This document shows, piece by piece, positions 32,113 to 42,929 of a stretch of DNA of 64,000 nucleotides. This DNA is from Chryseobacterium gleum. GTDB lineage: Bacteria; Bacteroidota; Bacteroidia; Flavobacteriales; Flavobacteriaceae. The position numbers and the translations under genes were made by a program. The stretch lies in contig CAMCVI010000001.1 of NCBI GenBank assembly GCA_945881885.1, positions 124,001 to 188,000 on the forward strand, written 5' to 3'. Numbering within the stretch: position 1 is the stretch's first letter; each line of letters starts with the position of its first letter. The notes beneath the pieces are model-generated. The model did no database searches and was not told the DNA's origin. It saw nothing but the letters and a program-made list of their open reading frames with translations.

Positions 32113-33426
32113 TTGACTTTGAGTACAAAAAAAGTTTTAATCATCTCGTATTATTGGCCGCCAGCAGGTGGACCAGGCGTGCAGCGTTGGTTAAAATTTG
32201 TGAAGTATTTACCTGATTTTGATATCGAACCTATCGTATATATTCCAGAGAATCCTAGTTACCCATTACTTGATGAAAAATTACTTTCCGATGTTTCTGA
32301 TAAAACGATAATTCTCAAAAACAAAATTTTTGAACCGTATGCTTTGGCTTCATTTTTATCGAAAAACAAAACAAAGAAATTAGGTGCTGGTATCATTACA
32401 CAAAAGAAAAAGCAATCGATTATTGAAAAAATAATGCTTTGGATTCGTGGAAATGTTTTCATACCAGATGCTCGCGTTTTTTGGGTGAAACCTTCGGTGA
32501 AATATTTAAAAAAATATATTCAAGAAAACAATATTGAAACCATTATAACAACAGGTCCGCCACATAGTTTGCATTTAATTGGCTTAGATTTAAAAAAGCA
32601 ACTCAACGTAAATTGGATAGCTGATTTACGGGATCCGTGGACGACTATTGGTTATCACAAAGAGCTAAAATTATCACAGTGGGCGAGTACCAAACATAAA
32701 GCTTTAGAAAAAGAAGTTTTGACTACTTGTGATACCATTTTAGTGACTTCACCAACCACAAAATTAGAATTCGAACGTCTTACAAATCAACCCATTGAAG
32801 TGATTACAAATGGTTATGATGTGGAACAAATTGAAAAAAAGCAGTTAGACAAAAACTTTACATTGGCACATATTGGTTCGTTTTTATCGGAAAGAAATCC
32901 GAAAATTTTATGGGAATCTTTATCGGAATTAATCCATGAAAATGAGGCTTTTGCAATCCATTTTAAATTAAAATTAATTGGAGCAGTTAGCAAAGAAGTT
33001 TTGCAATCCATTTCAGAAAATAAATTAGATAATTTTGTTCAAAATTTAGGTTATGTTTCGCACAAAGAAGCCTTAATGCATCAAAGAATTTCGCAAGTAT
33101 TATTATTAATTGAAATTGATTCGGATGACACAAAATGTATCATTCCAGGAAAACTTTTTGAATATATGGTTTCAGAAAGACCTATTTTAGCCATCGGACC
33201 GAAAAACTCCGATTTTGAAAATATCATAAAACAGACAAATACAGGTGTTTTTTATCAATATAACGAGAAAAACGAGCTAAAAAGTCAAATTTTAAGCTAT
33301 TTTAATCAATATTTGGATAACAGCTTAAAAGTAAATGCAGTCGGTTTACAAAAATATAGTAGAAAAAACTTGACTGAACAATTAGCAATTACAATGTCAA
33401 AATTCAATAGCAAAAAACAATATTAA
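32113..33426 (+). CDS. Glycosyltransferase, group 1/family 4-like, TTG start
   Basis: 437 aa; YYWPPAGGPGVQRWLKF, C-terminal IPGKLFEYMVSERPILAIGP. Confidence 0.85.
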   Translation: MTLSTKKVLIISYYWPPAGGPGVQRWLKFVKYLPDFDIEPIVYIPENPSYPLLDEKLLSDVSDKTIILKNKIFEPYALASFLSKNKTKKLGAGIITQKKKQSIIEKIMLWIRGNVFIPDARVFWVKPSVKYLKKYIQENNIETIITTGPPHSLHLIGLDLKKQLNVNWIADLRDPWTTIGYHKELKLSQWASTKHKALEKEVLTTCDTILVTSPTTKLEFERLTNQPIEVITNGYDVEQIEKKQLDKNFTLAHIGSFLSERNPKILWESLSELIHENEAFAIHFKLKLIGAVSKEVLQSISENKLDNFVQNLGYVSHKEALMHQRISQVLLLIEIDSDDTKCIIPGKLFEYMVSERPILAIGPKNSDFENIIKQTNTGVFYQYNEKNELKSQILSYFNQYLDNSLKVNAVGLQKYSRKNLTEQLAITMSKFNSKKQY

Positions 33427-33472
33427 AATTAAAAATCAAAATTCTAAAATTCTAAAAATCTAACAATCTAAA
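33425..33472. repeat. Octameric array AAAATTAA AAATCAAA ATTCTAAA ATTCTAAA AATCTAAC AATCTAAA
   Basis: Six consecutive 8-mers filling the gap up to the flippase start codon. Confidence 0.75.
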
Positions 33473-33473
33473 A

Positions 33474-34952
33474 ATGGGTATCGTAATCAAACAATCTATT
33501 AAAAACACCATCATTACTTTCATTGGTTTTGTTATTGGTGCGATTAATTTTTTGTACATGTATCCTGTTTTTTTAGGTAAAGAATATTTAGGGTTGACCA
33601 ATTATATATTATCTGCAGCAAGTATTTTGTATCCAATAATGTCATTCGGTATTCAAAATACATTAATTAAATTTTTTAATGAAAATAATAAATCGGAAGC
33701 TGAGTTAAGTAGGTACATTAGTTACATGCTTTTGCTACCATTGCTCATAATTATTCCATTTTTTGCTTTGTTTTATTTTTTTTATGTAAACATTGCTTTG
33801 TATGAATCTGCAAAGAATAGTATTGTTTATGATTTTGTTTGGGAAATTCCAATAATCGCTTTATTTATTGGTTATTTTGAAATTTTTTATGCTTGGTTGC
33901 GCGCACACATGAAATCAGTTTTTGGTTCATTTGTAAAAGAAGTTTTGGTTAGAATTTTAGTAACTATTTCACTTTTTGCTGTTTATTTTAAATTCATAAC
34001 ATTACCACAATTTGTTCATTCTTTGGTTTTGGTATATGGGATTAGTTTATTTGTAATAATTTATTACGCAAATAAGGTTAAACGCATTCAACTAAATAAA
34101 AAATTTCCAAAAAATACGAAGTCCATTTTCGTATTCACTATTTTAATTCTTTTTTCCGCTAGTGTAGCCAATATGCTATTAGATATTGATAAATACATGA
34201 TAAATCAGTTTTTAAAAATTGAAAATATTGCATTTTATTCAATGGCGGTTTATTTGGCAATGGTAATTTCGGTTCCCCAAAGGGCGATGCATCAAATTAC
34301 CTATCCAATAACGGCCAAATTAATTAGCGAAAACAAATGGCAAGAATTAAATGAATTATATAAAAAATCGTCTGTAACACTTCAAGTAATTGGCGGTTTA
34401 ATTTACATTGGCATTTTGGTAAACATCAATCAAGTTTATAAAATTTTGCCTAATGAAGGTTATGATCAAGGATTGTTTGTTGTTTTTACAATTGGTTTAT
34501 CAAAATATTTTGATGTGATTTTAGGTAATAATAATGCTATTATTTTTAATTCAAAATATTACAAAACGGTTTTGCTTTTAGGTGTTTTATTGGTTTTTGT
34601 AATCGTAGGATTAAATTTAATTTTCATACCAAAATACGGCATAAACGGAGCGGCTTTGGCAACTTTAATAGCCATTGGAATGTACAGTTTGGCCAAATTA
34701 TTGTTCGTGGTTTTTAAAATGAAATTATTTCCGTTTACTAAAAACACTATAATTTCATTTGTCATCACTTTAGTGTTGTTTTTTGCATTTTATTTTTGGG
34801 AATTTCCTTTTCATCCGATAATTAATATTGTCTTAAAATCGCTGCTCATTTCAGTTATATATTTGGCATTACATTTCTATTTCAAAGTCTCTAGCGATAT
34901 CAATTTTGTGATTAGAAATTTGCTAGGTAAGTTTTTTAAAGTAAAAAGTTAA
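33474..34952 (+). CDS. Polysaccharide biosynthesis / Wzx-like flippase (MOP superfamily)
   Basis: 492 aa; 12+ TM; GKEYLGLTNYILSAASILYPIMSFG. Confidence 0.82.
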   Translation: MGIVIKQSIKNTIITFIGFVIGAINFLYMYPVFLGKEYLGLTNYILSAASILYPIMSFGIQNTLIKFFNENNKSEAELSRYISYMLLLPLLIIIPFFALFYFFYVNIALYESAKNSIVYDFVWEIPIIALFIGYFEIFYAWLRAHMKSVFGSFVKEVLVRILVTISLFAVYFKFITLPQFVHSLVLVYGISLFVIIYYANKVKRIQLNKKFPKNTKSIFVFTILILFSASVANMLLDIDKYMINQFLKIENIAFYSMAVYLAMVISVPQRAMHQITYPITAKLISENKWQELNELYKKSSVTLQVIGGLIYIGILVNINQVYKILPNEGYDQGLFVVFTIGLSKYFDVILGNNNAIIFNSKYYKTVLLLGVLLVFVIVGLNLIFIPKYGINGAALATLIAIGMYSLAKLLFVVFKMKLFPFTKNTIISFVITLVLFFAFYFWEFPFHPIINIVLKSLLISVIYLALHFYFKVSSDINFVIRNLLGKFFKVKS

Positions 34953-35070
34953 TTCAAAAAATCCGAATATTAGAGTCAAAATTCAATAAAATTAAAAAAT
35001 AGGATTGAAAATGAATTTTGTTTTTGTTGTTGCCATCGAATTTACTATTTTAGCACAAATCAGATTCAGA

Positions 35071-36753
35071 ATGAAAAAGTATTTTTTATTGTTTTTCGTT
35101 ACAAGCCAAATAGTTTTTGCTCAATATCCAACGGATTATTTTCGATCTCCTTTAGATATTCCAATAAATTTATCAGGTACTTTTGGCGAATTACGTTCCA
35201 ATCATTTTCATTCAGGTTTAGATATTCGCACCAATAATATTGAAGGTTTACCAGTATACGCTGCTGCAGACGGAATAGTTGTAAGAATTAAAGTTTCGCC
35301 ATTTGGCTACGGAAAAGCTTTGTACATAGCTCATCCAAATGGATATACAACCGTTTACGGGCATTTACAAAAATTTAGCGAAAAAATAGAAGCGTACGTA
35401 AAAGAACAACAATACCGTCAGAAAAGTTTTGAAGTAGAATTATATCCCAGCAACATAAAAGTTACACAATCAGAAATTATTGCCTTGTCTGGGAATTCTG
35501 GCGGTAGTGGAGGCCCACATTTGCATTTTGAGTTTAGAGATACGGCTTCAGAAAAAATCATCAATCCAATGGCTTTTGGTATTAACAAGCTAATTAAAGA
35601 TGAATTTAATCCTGTTATTTCTAGTTTGATGGTGTATCCTGCAAATGATTCAACCTACGTAAATAAAAGCAGAAATCCAGTTAGTTTGTCTTTACAAAAA
35701 CAAGTTGACGGTACTTTTTTAGCTACAAAAGTCGTAGCGAATGGAAAAATTGGTTTCGCGCTTAACTCCTTTGATTTGTCTACTAATAAGTACAACAAAA
35801 CCGGAATTTATAAAGTAGAAACCTTTTTAAATGGTTCACCAAATTTTAAATACGAATTCGAAACTTTTGCTTTTGACGAATCGAAACACATTAATTATTT
35901 TATTGATTTCAATACATTCAAAAAATTAAAACAACGCTTTCAAAAATTATTTACAAAGGAAAGTTATCCTTTGTCAATTGTTAGTGCAAATACCAAAAAT
36001 GGGTTTTTAGACATTAAACCTAACATAAATTACACTTATAAAATTATAGTTTCTGATTTTCACGGAAATACAACTGTTGTAAATGTGCCAATTTCGTTTG
36101 AAAGAACAAATCAAATTCCCGCATCATCAAAAACAGTCTCAAAAGAAAATTATTTTATAAAGTACAAATCAGAATATAATTTTGAGTTTGAAAAAACTGC
36201 CGTGTATTTTCCACCATTTTCTTTGTATCAAAATGCAACCTTAAATATTGCTGAAAAAAATGGAGTTTTGGATCTAGAAAATAATTTTGAAGCCATTCAA
36301 AACGCATTAACAGTAACTTTAGACATTTCAGAATTGTCAGAGGAAGACCAAAAGAAAGCTTTTGTAGGAACAGTTTCAGGTTATAATATAGAGTATAATG
36401 CTTCTTATAGGAAAAATACAAAAATTTCTGCAAAAGTAAAATCATTTGGAAAATATAAAGTTGGAATCGACAACGTGGCACCTAGAATTTATAATCCTAA
36501 TTTTATTGAAGGCAGCAATATTTCAAAATTAAAAACGTTAAGTGTTTCTATTAGCGATGCACTTTCTGGAATTGACAGTTATGCTGCTTATTTAAATGAA
36601 GAATGGATTTTAATGGAATACGATTATAAAACCAAAAAATTGGTTCATAATTTTGAAGATGGAAAAGTAATTTCAGGCGCTAATAGTATTAAAATTGTGG
36701 TAACAGATAAATTAAACAACACGGCCACTTTTTTATCTAATTTTATTTATTAA
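35071..36753 (+). CDS. M23-family metallopeptidase
   Basis: LRSNHFHSGLDIRT and GGPHLHFEFRD; signal peptide starts at ATG 35071. Confidence 0.9.
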   Translation: MKKYFLLFFVTSQIVFAQYPTDYFRSPLDIPINLSGTFGELRSNHFHSGLDIRTNNIEGLPVYAAADGIVVRIKVSPFGYGKALYIAHPNGYTTVYGHLQKFSEKIEAYVKEQQYRQKSFEVELYPSNIKVTQSEIIALSGNSGGSGGPHLHFEFRDTASEKIINPMAFGINKLIKDEFNPVISSLMVYPANDSTYVNKSRNPVSLSLQKQVDGTFLATKVVANGKIGFALNSFDLSTNKYNKTGIYKVETFLNGSPNFKYEFETFAFDESKHINYFIDFNTFKKLKQRFQKLFTKESYPLSIVSANTKNGFLDIKPNINYTYKIIVSDFHGNTTVVNVPISFERTNQIPASSKTVSKENYFIKYKSEYNFEFEKTAVYFPPFSLYQNATLNIAEKNGVLDLENNFEAIQNALTVTLDISELSEEDQKKAFVGTVSGYNIEYNASYRKNTKISAKVKSFGKYKVGIDNVAPRIYNPNFIEGSNISKLKTLSVSISDALSGIDSYAAYLNEEWILMEYDYKTKKLVHNFEDGKVISGANSIKIVVTDKLNNTATFLSNFIY

Positions 36754-36755
36754 TT

Positions 36756-39224
36756 ATGAGTTTTATCATAAAGTCATTTCGATATATCTTATTTTTTGTT
36801 TTAATTTCCGCTTTTTCGTTTGCTCAAAAAGCCAGAATTAAAGGAATTGTTTTAAACGAAAATCAGATGCCTATTGAAAATGTTTTGGTAAGTTCACCTA
36901 CATCAAATACAGTTACTAATAAAAATGGTTTTTATGAATTAGAAATTGCTTCAAATGTAGAAATTACCATTTCATTTTACATTTCTTCATTTAAAAAATC
37001 CACTTACAAAGTAAAGTTAAAACCCAATGAAGATTTTGAATGGAACCCGATTTTAGGAACTATTAATGAAGTAATTGAAACCGTTGTTATCACAGGAAAA
37101 AACAGAAATATCAATGGAGCCACAGCACTTTCGCCAGTTTTATTAAGACGTATTCCTGGTGGAAATGCCGGAGTTGAAAATTTGATTAAAACACTTCCAG
37201 GTGTGTATTCAAATAACGAATTAAGTACTTCTTATGCAGTTCGGGGCGGAAATTATGATGAAAATTTAGTATACGTAAATGAAATTGAAGTCTATCGTCC
37301 GTTTTTGGTTCGCTCTGGGCAACAAGAAGGTTTAAGTTTTACCAATACTGATATGGTTCAGAATATTGATTTTTACGCAGGTGGATTTCAAGCAAAATAT
37401 GGCGATAAATTAGCTTCTGTTTTAGACATTGCTTATCGAAATCCAAAAACATTTCATGCAGGTTTAGAAGCTAGTTTTTTAGGAGGAAGTATTTTTGCGG
37501 AAGGCGTTTCAAAAAATCAAAAATGGAGCAATATTACCGGAGTCCGTTACAGAAATAATGCGCTACTAATCAACAGTCAGGAAACACAAGCCAATTATCA
37601 ACCTTCATTTTTAGATGTGCAATCGTTGTTTAACTTTAATTTAAACACCAAATGGAATTTTAGTTTTTTAGGAAATATCGCACAAAACAATTACAATTAT
37701 CAGCCAACTTCTCGTCAGACAAATTTTGGTACTATAAGCGAACCAATTGCCTTATTAATTCAATATGAAGGACAAGAGAAAGATACTTATGCGACCTTTT
37801 TTGGTGCAATAAAATCTGTATTTGAACCTAATAAGGACAATAAATACAAACATATTTCATCGGCTTATCACACTGTAGAGCAAGAATATTATGATATTTT
37901 AGCACAATATCGCTTAGGCGAAGTAGATGCAAATATTGGTTCTGAAACCTTTGGAAACGTGGTGTTTTCTCGCGGAATTGGTTCGCAACTAAATCATGCA
38001 AGAAATAATTTAGATGCTTTAATTGTAACGAATGAAATTAAGGGAAATCATAAATTAAATGATGACAATGCAATTGAATGGAGTTTTAAACACAATTTCG
38101 AAAATATTAGAGATAGGGTAGTAGAGTGGGAAGTTATTGATTCCGCAGGATTTTCATTACCAAATCCAGAATTGGAATATATTAATGACCAACCATATAA
38201 TCCTTATTTTGGACCTTTAGCGCCTTACCAAAACGTGCGTGCAAAAAACAATACTACTATAAATCGATTCAATTCCTACTTAAATTGGAATTATGAAGGT
38301 TTGATTGGATCGCATACTTATTATGTAAATGCTGGAATTCGTGGACAAAGTTGGCTGGCTTCAAATAACGGAATCTCAGGAAATAATCAATTTACATTTT
38401 CTCCAAGAGCACAATTTATTTTGAAACCTAATTGGGATAAAGAAATGGTTTTTCGTTTTTCTGTCGGAGTTTACAATCAGCCGCCTTTTTATAGAGAATT
38501 ACGTGCCAGTGATGGTTCAGTAAATCCGAATGTAAAAGATCAAAAATCTATTCATTTTGTTTTTGGACACGATTATAGTTTTCAAATGTGGAACAGACCT
38601 TTTAAATTAGTGAGTGAAGCCTATTACAAAACCATGACAGATGTAAACGCTTATACAATTGATAACGTACGAATTAGATACGAAGCAAATAACAATGCCA
38701 CCGCTTATGTATATGGTATTGATGGAAGACTTAATGGAGAGTTTGTTCCTGGCGTGGAATCTTGGTTTACGTTTGGTTATTTAAAAACAGAAGAAAATCA
38801 GGGTGGAAAAGGTTTTATTGCTCGTCCTACAGACCAACGATTGAAATTTGCTATTTTATTTCAAGATTATATGCCCAATATTCCTAGTTTAAAAATGTAC
38901 CTAAATTTAGTTTATAATACAGGATTGCCTGGTGGTTCGCCAGCTTATGCAGATCCATATTTGTATCAAACACGTTTAAACGATTATAGAAGAGCCGATA
39001 CCGGATTTTCTTATGTTTTTAAAGATGCAAAATTGGGCGGACACAGAAAATGGTTAGCTAATTTTTCTGAATTTAGTTTGGGTTTTGAAATTTATAATAT
39101 GTTTAATAATCAAAACTCTATTACAAATACATGGGTGCGAGATGTGTATACCAAAACACAATACGGTGTGCCCAACTATTTAACCACACGAACGTTTAAT
39201 TTGAAATTAAGCATGAGAATTTAA
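36756..39224 (+). CDS. TonB-dependent receptor with carboxypeptidase-regulatory-like domain
   Basis: 822 aa; ARIKGIVLNENQMPIENVLVSS, plug RRIPGGNAGVENLIKTLPGVYSNNELSTSYAVRGGNYDENLVYVNEIEVYRP. Confidence 0.92.
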   Translation: MSFIIKSFRYILFFVLISAFSFAQKARIKGIVLNENQMPIENVLVSSPTSNTVTNKNGFYELEIASNVEITISFYISSFKKSTYKVKLKPNEDFEWNPILGTINEVIETVVITGKNRNINGATALSPVLLRRIPGGNAGVENLIKTLPGVYSNNELSTSYAVRGGNYDENLVYVNEIEVYRPFLVRSGQQEGLSFTNTDMVQNIDFYAGGFQAKYGDKLASVLDIAYRNPKTFHAGLEASFLGGSIFAEGVSKNQKWSNITGVRYRNNALLINSQETQANYQPSFLDVQSLFNFNLNTKWNFSFLGNIAQNNYNYQPTSRQTNFGTISEPIALLIQYEGQEKDTYATFFGAIKSVFEPNKDNKYKHISSAYHTVEQEYYDILAQYRLGEVDANIGSETFGNVVFSRGIGSQLNHARNNLDALIVTNEIKGNHKLNDDNAIEWSFKHNFENIRDRVVEWEVIDSAGFSLPNPELEYINDQPYNPYFGPLAPYQNVRAKNNTTINRFNSYLNWNYEGLIGSHTYYVNAGIRGQSWLASNNGISGNNQFTFSPRAQFILKPNWDKEMVFRFSVGVYNQPPFYRELRASDGSVNPNVKDQKSIHFVFGHDYSFQMWNRPFKLVSEAYYKTMTDVNAYTIDNVRIRYEANNNATAYVYGIDGRLNGEFVPGVESWFTFGYLKTEENQGGKGFIARPTDQRLKFAILFQDYMPNIPSLKMYLNLVYNTGLPGGSPAYADPYLYQTRLNDYRRADTGFSYVFKDAKLGGHRKWLANFSEFSLGFEIYNMFNNQNSITNTWVRDVYTKTQYGVPNYLTTRTFNLKLSMRI

Positions 39225-39228
39225 GCTT

Positions 39229-39259
39229 GGTACACAGATTAGACGGATTGAACGGATTT
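39229..39259 (+). repeat. Post-stop 9-nt-periodic element copy (GGTACACAGATTAGACGGATTGAACGGATTT)
   Basis: 28/31 identity by eye to 50933-50963; starts 4 nt after the stop codon. Confidence 0.75.
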
Positions 39260-39352
39260 TTATTTTTTTAAAATCTTTAATTCAAAAAATAAAAATAAAG
39301 AATAATTGCATTTTTAAGTATTTTATACTCAAACCAAATACTCCGAAAAATT

Positions 39353-41188
39353 TTATTCTAAACTTTGTAAGGCTACTAATCTGGCATACATTCCGTTTTT
39401 CGCAATTAGTTCGGCGTGTTTGCCTTGCTCTACAATTTCACCTTTTTGCATTACAATAATGTTGTCTGCTTTTTGAATGGTTGATAAACGGTGTGCAATT
39501 ACAATAGAAGTTCGGTTTTGCATCATTTTTTCTAAAGCATCTTGAACCAATTTTTCACTCTCAGTATCTAAAGCAGAAGTCGCTTCGTCTAAAATCATAA
39601 TTGGTGGATTTTTTAACACTGCTCTTGCAATAGACAAACGTTGTTTTTGTCCACCCGATAATTTTCCACCAGCATCGCCAATATTGGTGTCAATTCCATT
39701 AGGAAGTGAAACTACAAATTCGTAGGCATTTGCAATTTTTAAAGCTTCAATAATTTCTTCATCGGTGGCACTCGGCTTTCCAATTAGTAAATTGTTTTTT
39801 ATAGATTCGTTGAACAAGATTGAATCTTGTGTAACCAAACCGATTAAACCACGTAATGCATGCATATCCCAATCTCTAACTTCTACACCATCCACTTCAA
39901 TTGAACCTTCTTGTATGTCATAAAAACGAGTTAATAAATTAGCAATGGTACTTTTTCCGGAACCTGATTGTCCAACTAAAGCTACAGTTTTACCTTTTTC
40001 TACCTCAAAAGAAAAGTTTTTCAATACATTATCATCTTCATAGGCAAAATTGATATTTTTTACAGAAATGCCTTTTTCAAAAGTATGTTTTACGAATGCA
40101 TTTGGTTTGTTAAACACAATATTTTCTTGTTCTAACAACGTAAAAACCCTTTCGGCAGCTGCCAAACCACTTTTTACCTGGTAAGATGCCTTAGATATTG
40201 CTTTCGCTGGGGTTAAAATAGTATAGGCCAGTCCAATATATCCTACAAAAGAGGAGTTGTCCAAGCTTTTTTCAATTAAAACAAGGTAACCACCGTAAAG
40301 CAACAAAACCGCTATTGTAACTATGCCTAAAAATTCGCTAACCGGTGAAGCAAGATTATTTTTGTTAGCTATACTAGTTGATAATTTCAATAATCTTTCT
40401 AGGGAATCGTTAAATTTTTGTATGAAAGAGTTTTCTGCATTATAACTTTTAACGACTTTTAATCCCGTTAAGGTTTCATCTAAAGTAGAGATAAAAATAC
40501 CTTGTTCTTGTTGAACTCTCGTTGATTTCGATTTTAAATTTTTACCAATTCTTGATATTATTAAACCTGAAATTGGAATAAAAATAAAGACAAAAACCGT
40601 TAATTTAAAACTAATTAATATCATAGAAATTAATGAAAATAAAATAGTCATAGGATCTCTAACAATCAATTCAAATATTTGGAAAAAGGAATTTTGTACT
40701 TCACCCACATCACCTAACATTTTCGTCATTACGTCACCTTTTTTTTGCTCAGAATAGTAAGAAATAGGCAAATGAATAATTTTCTTATATAATTTTTTTC
40801 GCAGATCGTTTAAAACACCATTTCTAAGAATAGTGATTTGAAATGATGCCAAATACCCAAAAATATTTTTAAAAAATGCAACAATTAAAATAAAACCAAC
40901 TACGTAATATAAAACATGAAGAGTTCCGTTTTCTTCTGCGGCTTTCGTTAAATAAAAGTTAGAATAATCACCCAAATAATCACCAAGTTTACCTATTCCT
41001 TCATACGTTGGTAATTTAATTTCTTCATCTCCTTTTTTTTCCTCAAAAAGAACGCGTAAAGTAGGTATTAAACTAACCATTAAAAGTGTAGAAAATAATG
41101 CATAAAATGTATTATAAATTACATTTAAAATAGCATTTTTTTTATACTTTTTTACAAAAGGTATTATTTTTTTTAAATTTTGATCCAT
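39353..41188 (-). CDS. ABC transporter, fused permease and ATP-binding, MsbA-like
   Basis: 611 aa; Walker [24 protein letters not shown], 6 TM region. Confidence 0.92.
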   Translation of the reverse strand: MDQNLKKIIPFVKKYKKNAILNVIYNTFYALFSTLLMVSLIPTLRVLFEEKKGDEEIKLPTYEGIGKLGDYLGDYSNFYLTKAAEENGTLHVLYYVVGFILIVAFFKNIFGYLASFQITILRNGVLNDLRKKLYKKIIHLPISYYSEQKKGDVMTKMLGDVGEVQNSFFQIFELIVRDPMTILFSLISMILISFKLTVFVFIFIPISGLIISRIGKNLKSKSTRVQQEQGIFISTLDETLTGLKVVKSYNAENSFIQKFNDSLERLLKLSTSIANKNNLASPVSEFLGIVTIAVLLLYGGYLVLIEKSLDNSSFVGYIGLAYTILTPAKAISKASYQVKSGLAAAERVFTLLEQENIVFNKPNAFVKHTFEKGISVKNINFAYEDDNVLKNFSFEVEKGKTVALVGQSGSGKSTIANLLTRFYDIQEGSIEVDGVEVRDWDMHALRGLIGLVTQDSILFNESIKNNLLIGKPSATDEEIIEALKIANAYEFVVSLPNGIDTNIGDAGGKLSGGQKQRLSIARAVLKNPPIMILDEATSALDTESEKLVQDALEKMMQNRTSIVIAHRLSTIQKADNIIVMQKGEIVEQGKHAELIAKNGMYARLVALQSLE

Positions 41189-42915
41189 TAGTTTAATTTC
41201 ATTTCAGTGATGATGTTCTGAATTTTGGTATCTAAAAATATATTGGCTTCTTCGAAATCGGATGCAATTTCTAAAATGGCGTTGACGCTAAAATAAAATT
41301 TAATTTTTGGTTCGGTTCCACTTGGTCTGGCGCAAATTTTGGTACCATCTTCTAAATAATAAATCAACACATTCGATTTTGGAATGTCTAATTTAAATGT
41401 TTCATTATTTATTAAATCACGAGCAGTTGTGTTTTGGTAATCTTCAATACAAACTACGCGTTGTCCGTTGATAGTTTCCATTGGATTGTCACGTAAATCT
41501 ACCATCATTTGATTGATTTCTACCAAACCTTCTTTGCCTTTTTTTGTTAAAGATATTAAATGTTCTTTATAAAAACCAAAATCTAAGTATAAGTTAATCA
41601 GTTCTTTAAACAAACTACTTCCAGAAGCTTTGGCTTGTGCGGCAATTTCGCAAACCAATAAACTTGCCGCAACGGCATCTTTATCTCTTACGGCATCACC
41701 CACCATATATCCGAAGCTTTCTTCGCCACCGCCAATAAATTTTTGATTTGGAAAGTCTTTAATAAATTTCGCAATCCATTTGAAACCTGTTAATCCTACT
41801 TTACATTCAATTCCGTAAGCACTTGCTAGTTCAAGCATCATTGGAGTCGAAACAATTGTAGAACCAATAAATTCAGTTCCTGTAATTTTGTCGGCACGTT
41901 TCCATTGTTCTAGTAAAAATGCCGTCATAACCACCATGGTTTGATTTCCGTTTAACAACATCATTTTACCATTTGTATCTCTAACAGCCACACCTAATCT
42001 ATCCGAATCTGGATCCGTACCAATTACTATATCAGCATTAACTTCGTCTGCTAAAGCAATTGCCATAGCTAGTGCTTCTGGTTCTTCAGGATTTGGCGAT
42101 TTTACAGTTGGAAAATTTCCATCGGGAATTTCTTGTTCTTTTACAATGTTTACATTCGTGTAACCTGCTTTTGCTAAAACGGCCGGAATTGATTTCACAG
42201 AAGTTCCATGTAAAGGTGTAAAAACAATATTTAAATTTTCTTTAGCTGATTTTGGTGTATTAAAACTAGCATTTTCGATTGTAGAATTTATAAAAGCTTC
42301 ATCAACAGCTTCATCTATATATTCAATTAAATTTTCATTTGCTGAAAACAGAATATCACTATATTTTAATGCTTCAATTTCAGCAATAATTTCTGCATCT
42401 TGGGGCGGTACAATTTGCCCGCCATCTTGCCAATATACTTTGTATCCGTTATATTCTGGTGGATTGTGTGAAGCTGTTAATACAATTCCAGCGTGACAAT
42501 TTAAGTGCTTTAGTGCAAATGATAATTCTGGAGTAGGTCGTAATTCAGAAAATAAATACACTTTTATATTATTTGCTGAAAAAATATCCGCTACTATTTT
42601 CGCCAATGTATCGCTGTTTTTTCTACAATCGTAGGCAATAGCTACTTTTAGCTCTTCATTAGGAAAACATTTTTTTAAATAATTAGACAAGCCTTGCGTG
42701 TTTTTACCTAAAGTATATTTGTTTATACGATTGGTTCCAACACCCATAATACCTCGCATTCCGCCTGTGCCAAATTCCAAATTTTTGTAAAAAGCATCTT
42801 CTAAACCCTTTGGATTGGATGTCATTAATGCTTCAATTTCTGTTTTTGTATTTTGGTCGAAAGTAGGCGTAAGCCATTCGTTTACTTGATCTAATATGTT
42901 TTGTTCTATGTGCAT
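41188..42915 (-). CDS. Phosphohexomutase (phosphoglucomutase/phosphomannomutase family)
   Basis: 575 aa; TASHNPPEYNGYKVYW catalytic serine, GTDPDSDRLG, GGEESFGY. Confidence 0.95.
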   Translation of the reverse strand: MHIEQNILDQVNEWLTPTFDQNTKTEIEALMTSNPKGLEDAFYKNLEFGTGGMRGIMGVGTNRINKYTLGKNTQGLSNYLKKCFPNEELKVAIAYDCRKNSDTLAKIVADIFSANNIKVYLFSELRPTPELSFALKHLNCHAGIVLTASHNPPEYNGYKVYWQDGGQIVPPQDAEIIAEIEALKYSDILFSANENLIEYIDEAVDEAFINSTIENASFNTPKSAKENLNIVFTPLHGTSVKSIPAVLAKAGYTNVNIVKEQEIPDGNFPTVKSPNPEEPEALAMAIALADEVNADIVIGTDPDSDRLGVAVRDTNGKMMLLNGNQTMVVMTAFLLEQWKRADKITGTEFIGSTIVSTPMMLELASAYGIECKVGLTGFKWIAKFIKDFPNQKFIGGGEESFGYMVGDAVRDKDAVAASLLVCEIAAQAKASGSSLFKELINLYLDFGFYKEHLISLTKKGKEGLVEINQMMVDLRDNPMETINGQRVVCIEDYQNTTARDLINNETFKLDIPKSNVLIYYLEDGTKICARPSGTEPKIKFYFSVNAILEIASDFEEANIFLDTKIQNIITEMKLN

Positions 42916-42929
42916 AATTTTAACAATAA

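Noticed and set aside
29671-34952. Mobile or defence island in the polysaccharide gene region
   Set aside because: YfhO, glycosyltransferase and flippase form an ordinary surface-polysaccharide type operon; no integrase, transposase or toxin genes seen.
41033-41040. A8 run in the MsbA-like gene as a second slippage site
   Set aside because: Reading frame is intact across the run and no alternative-frame product is suggested.
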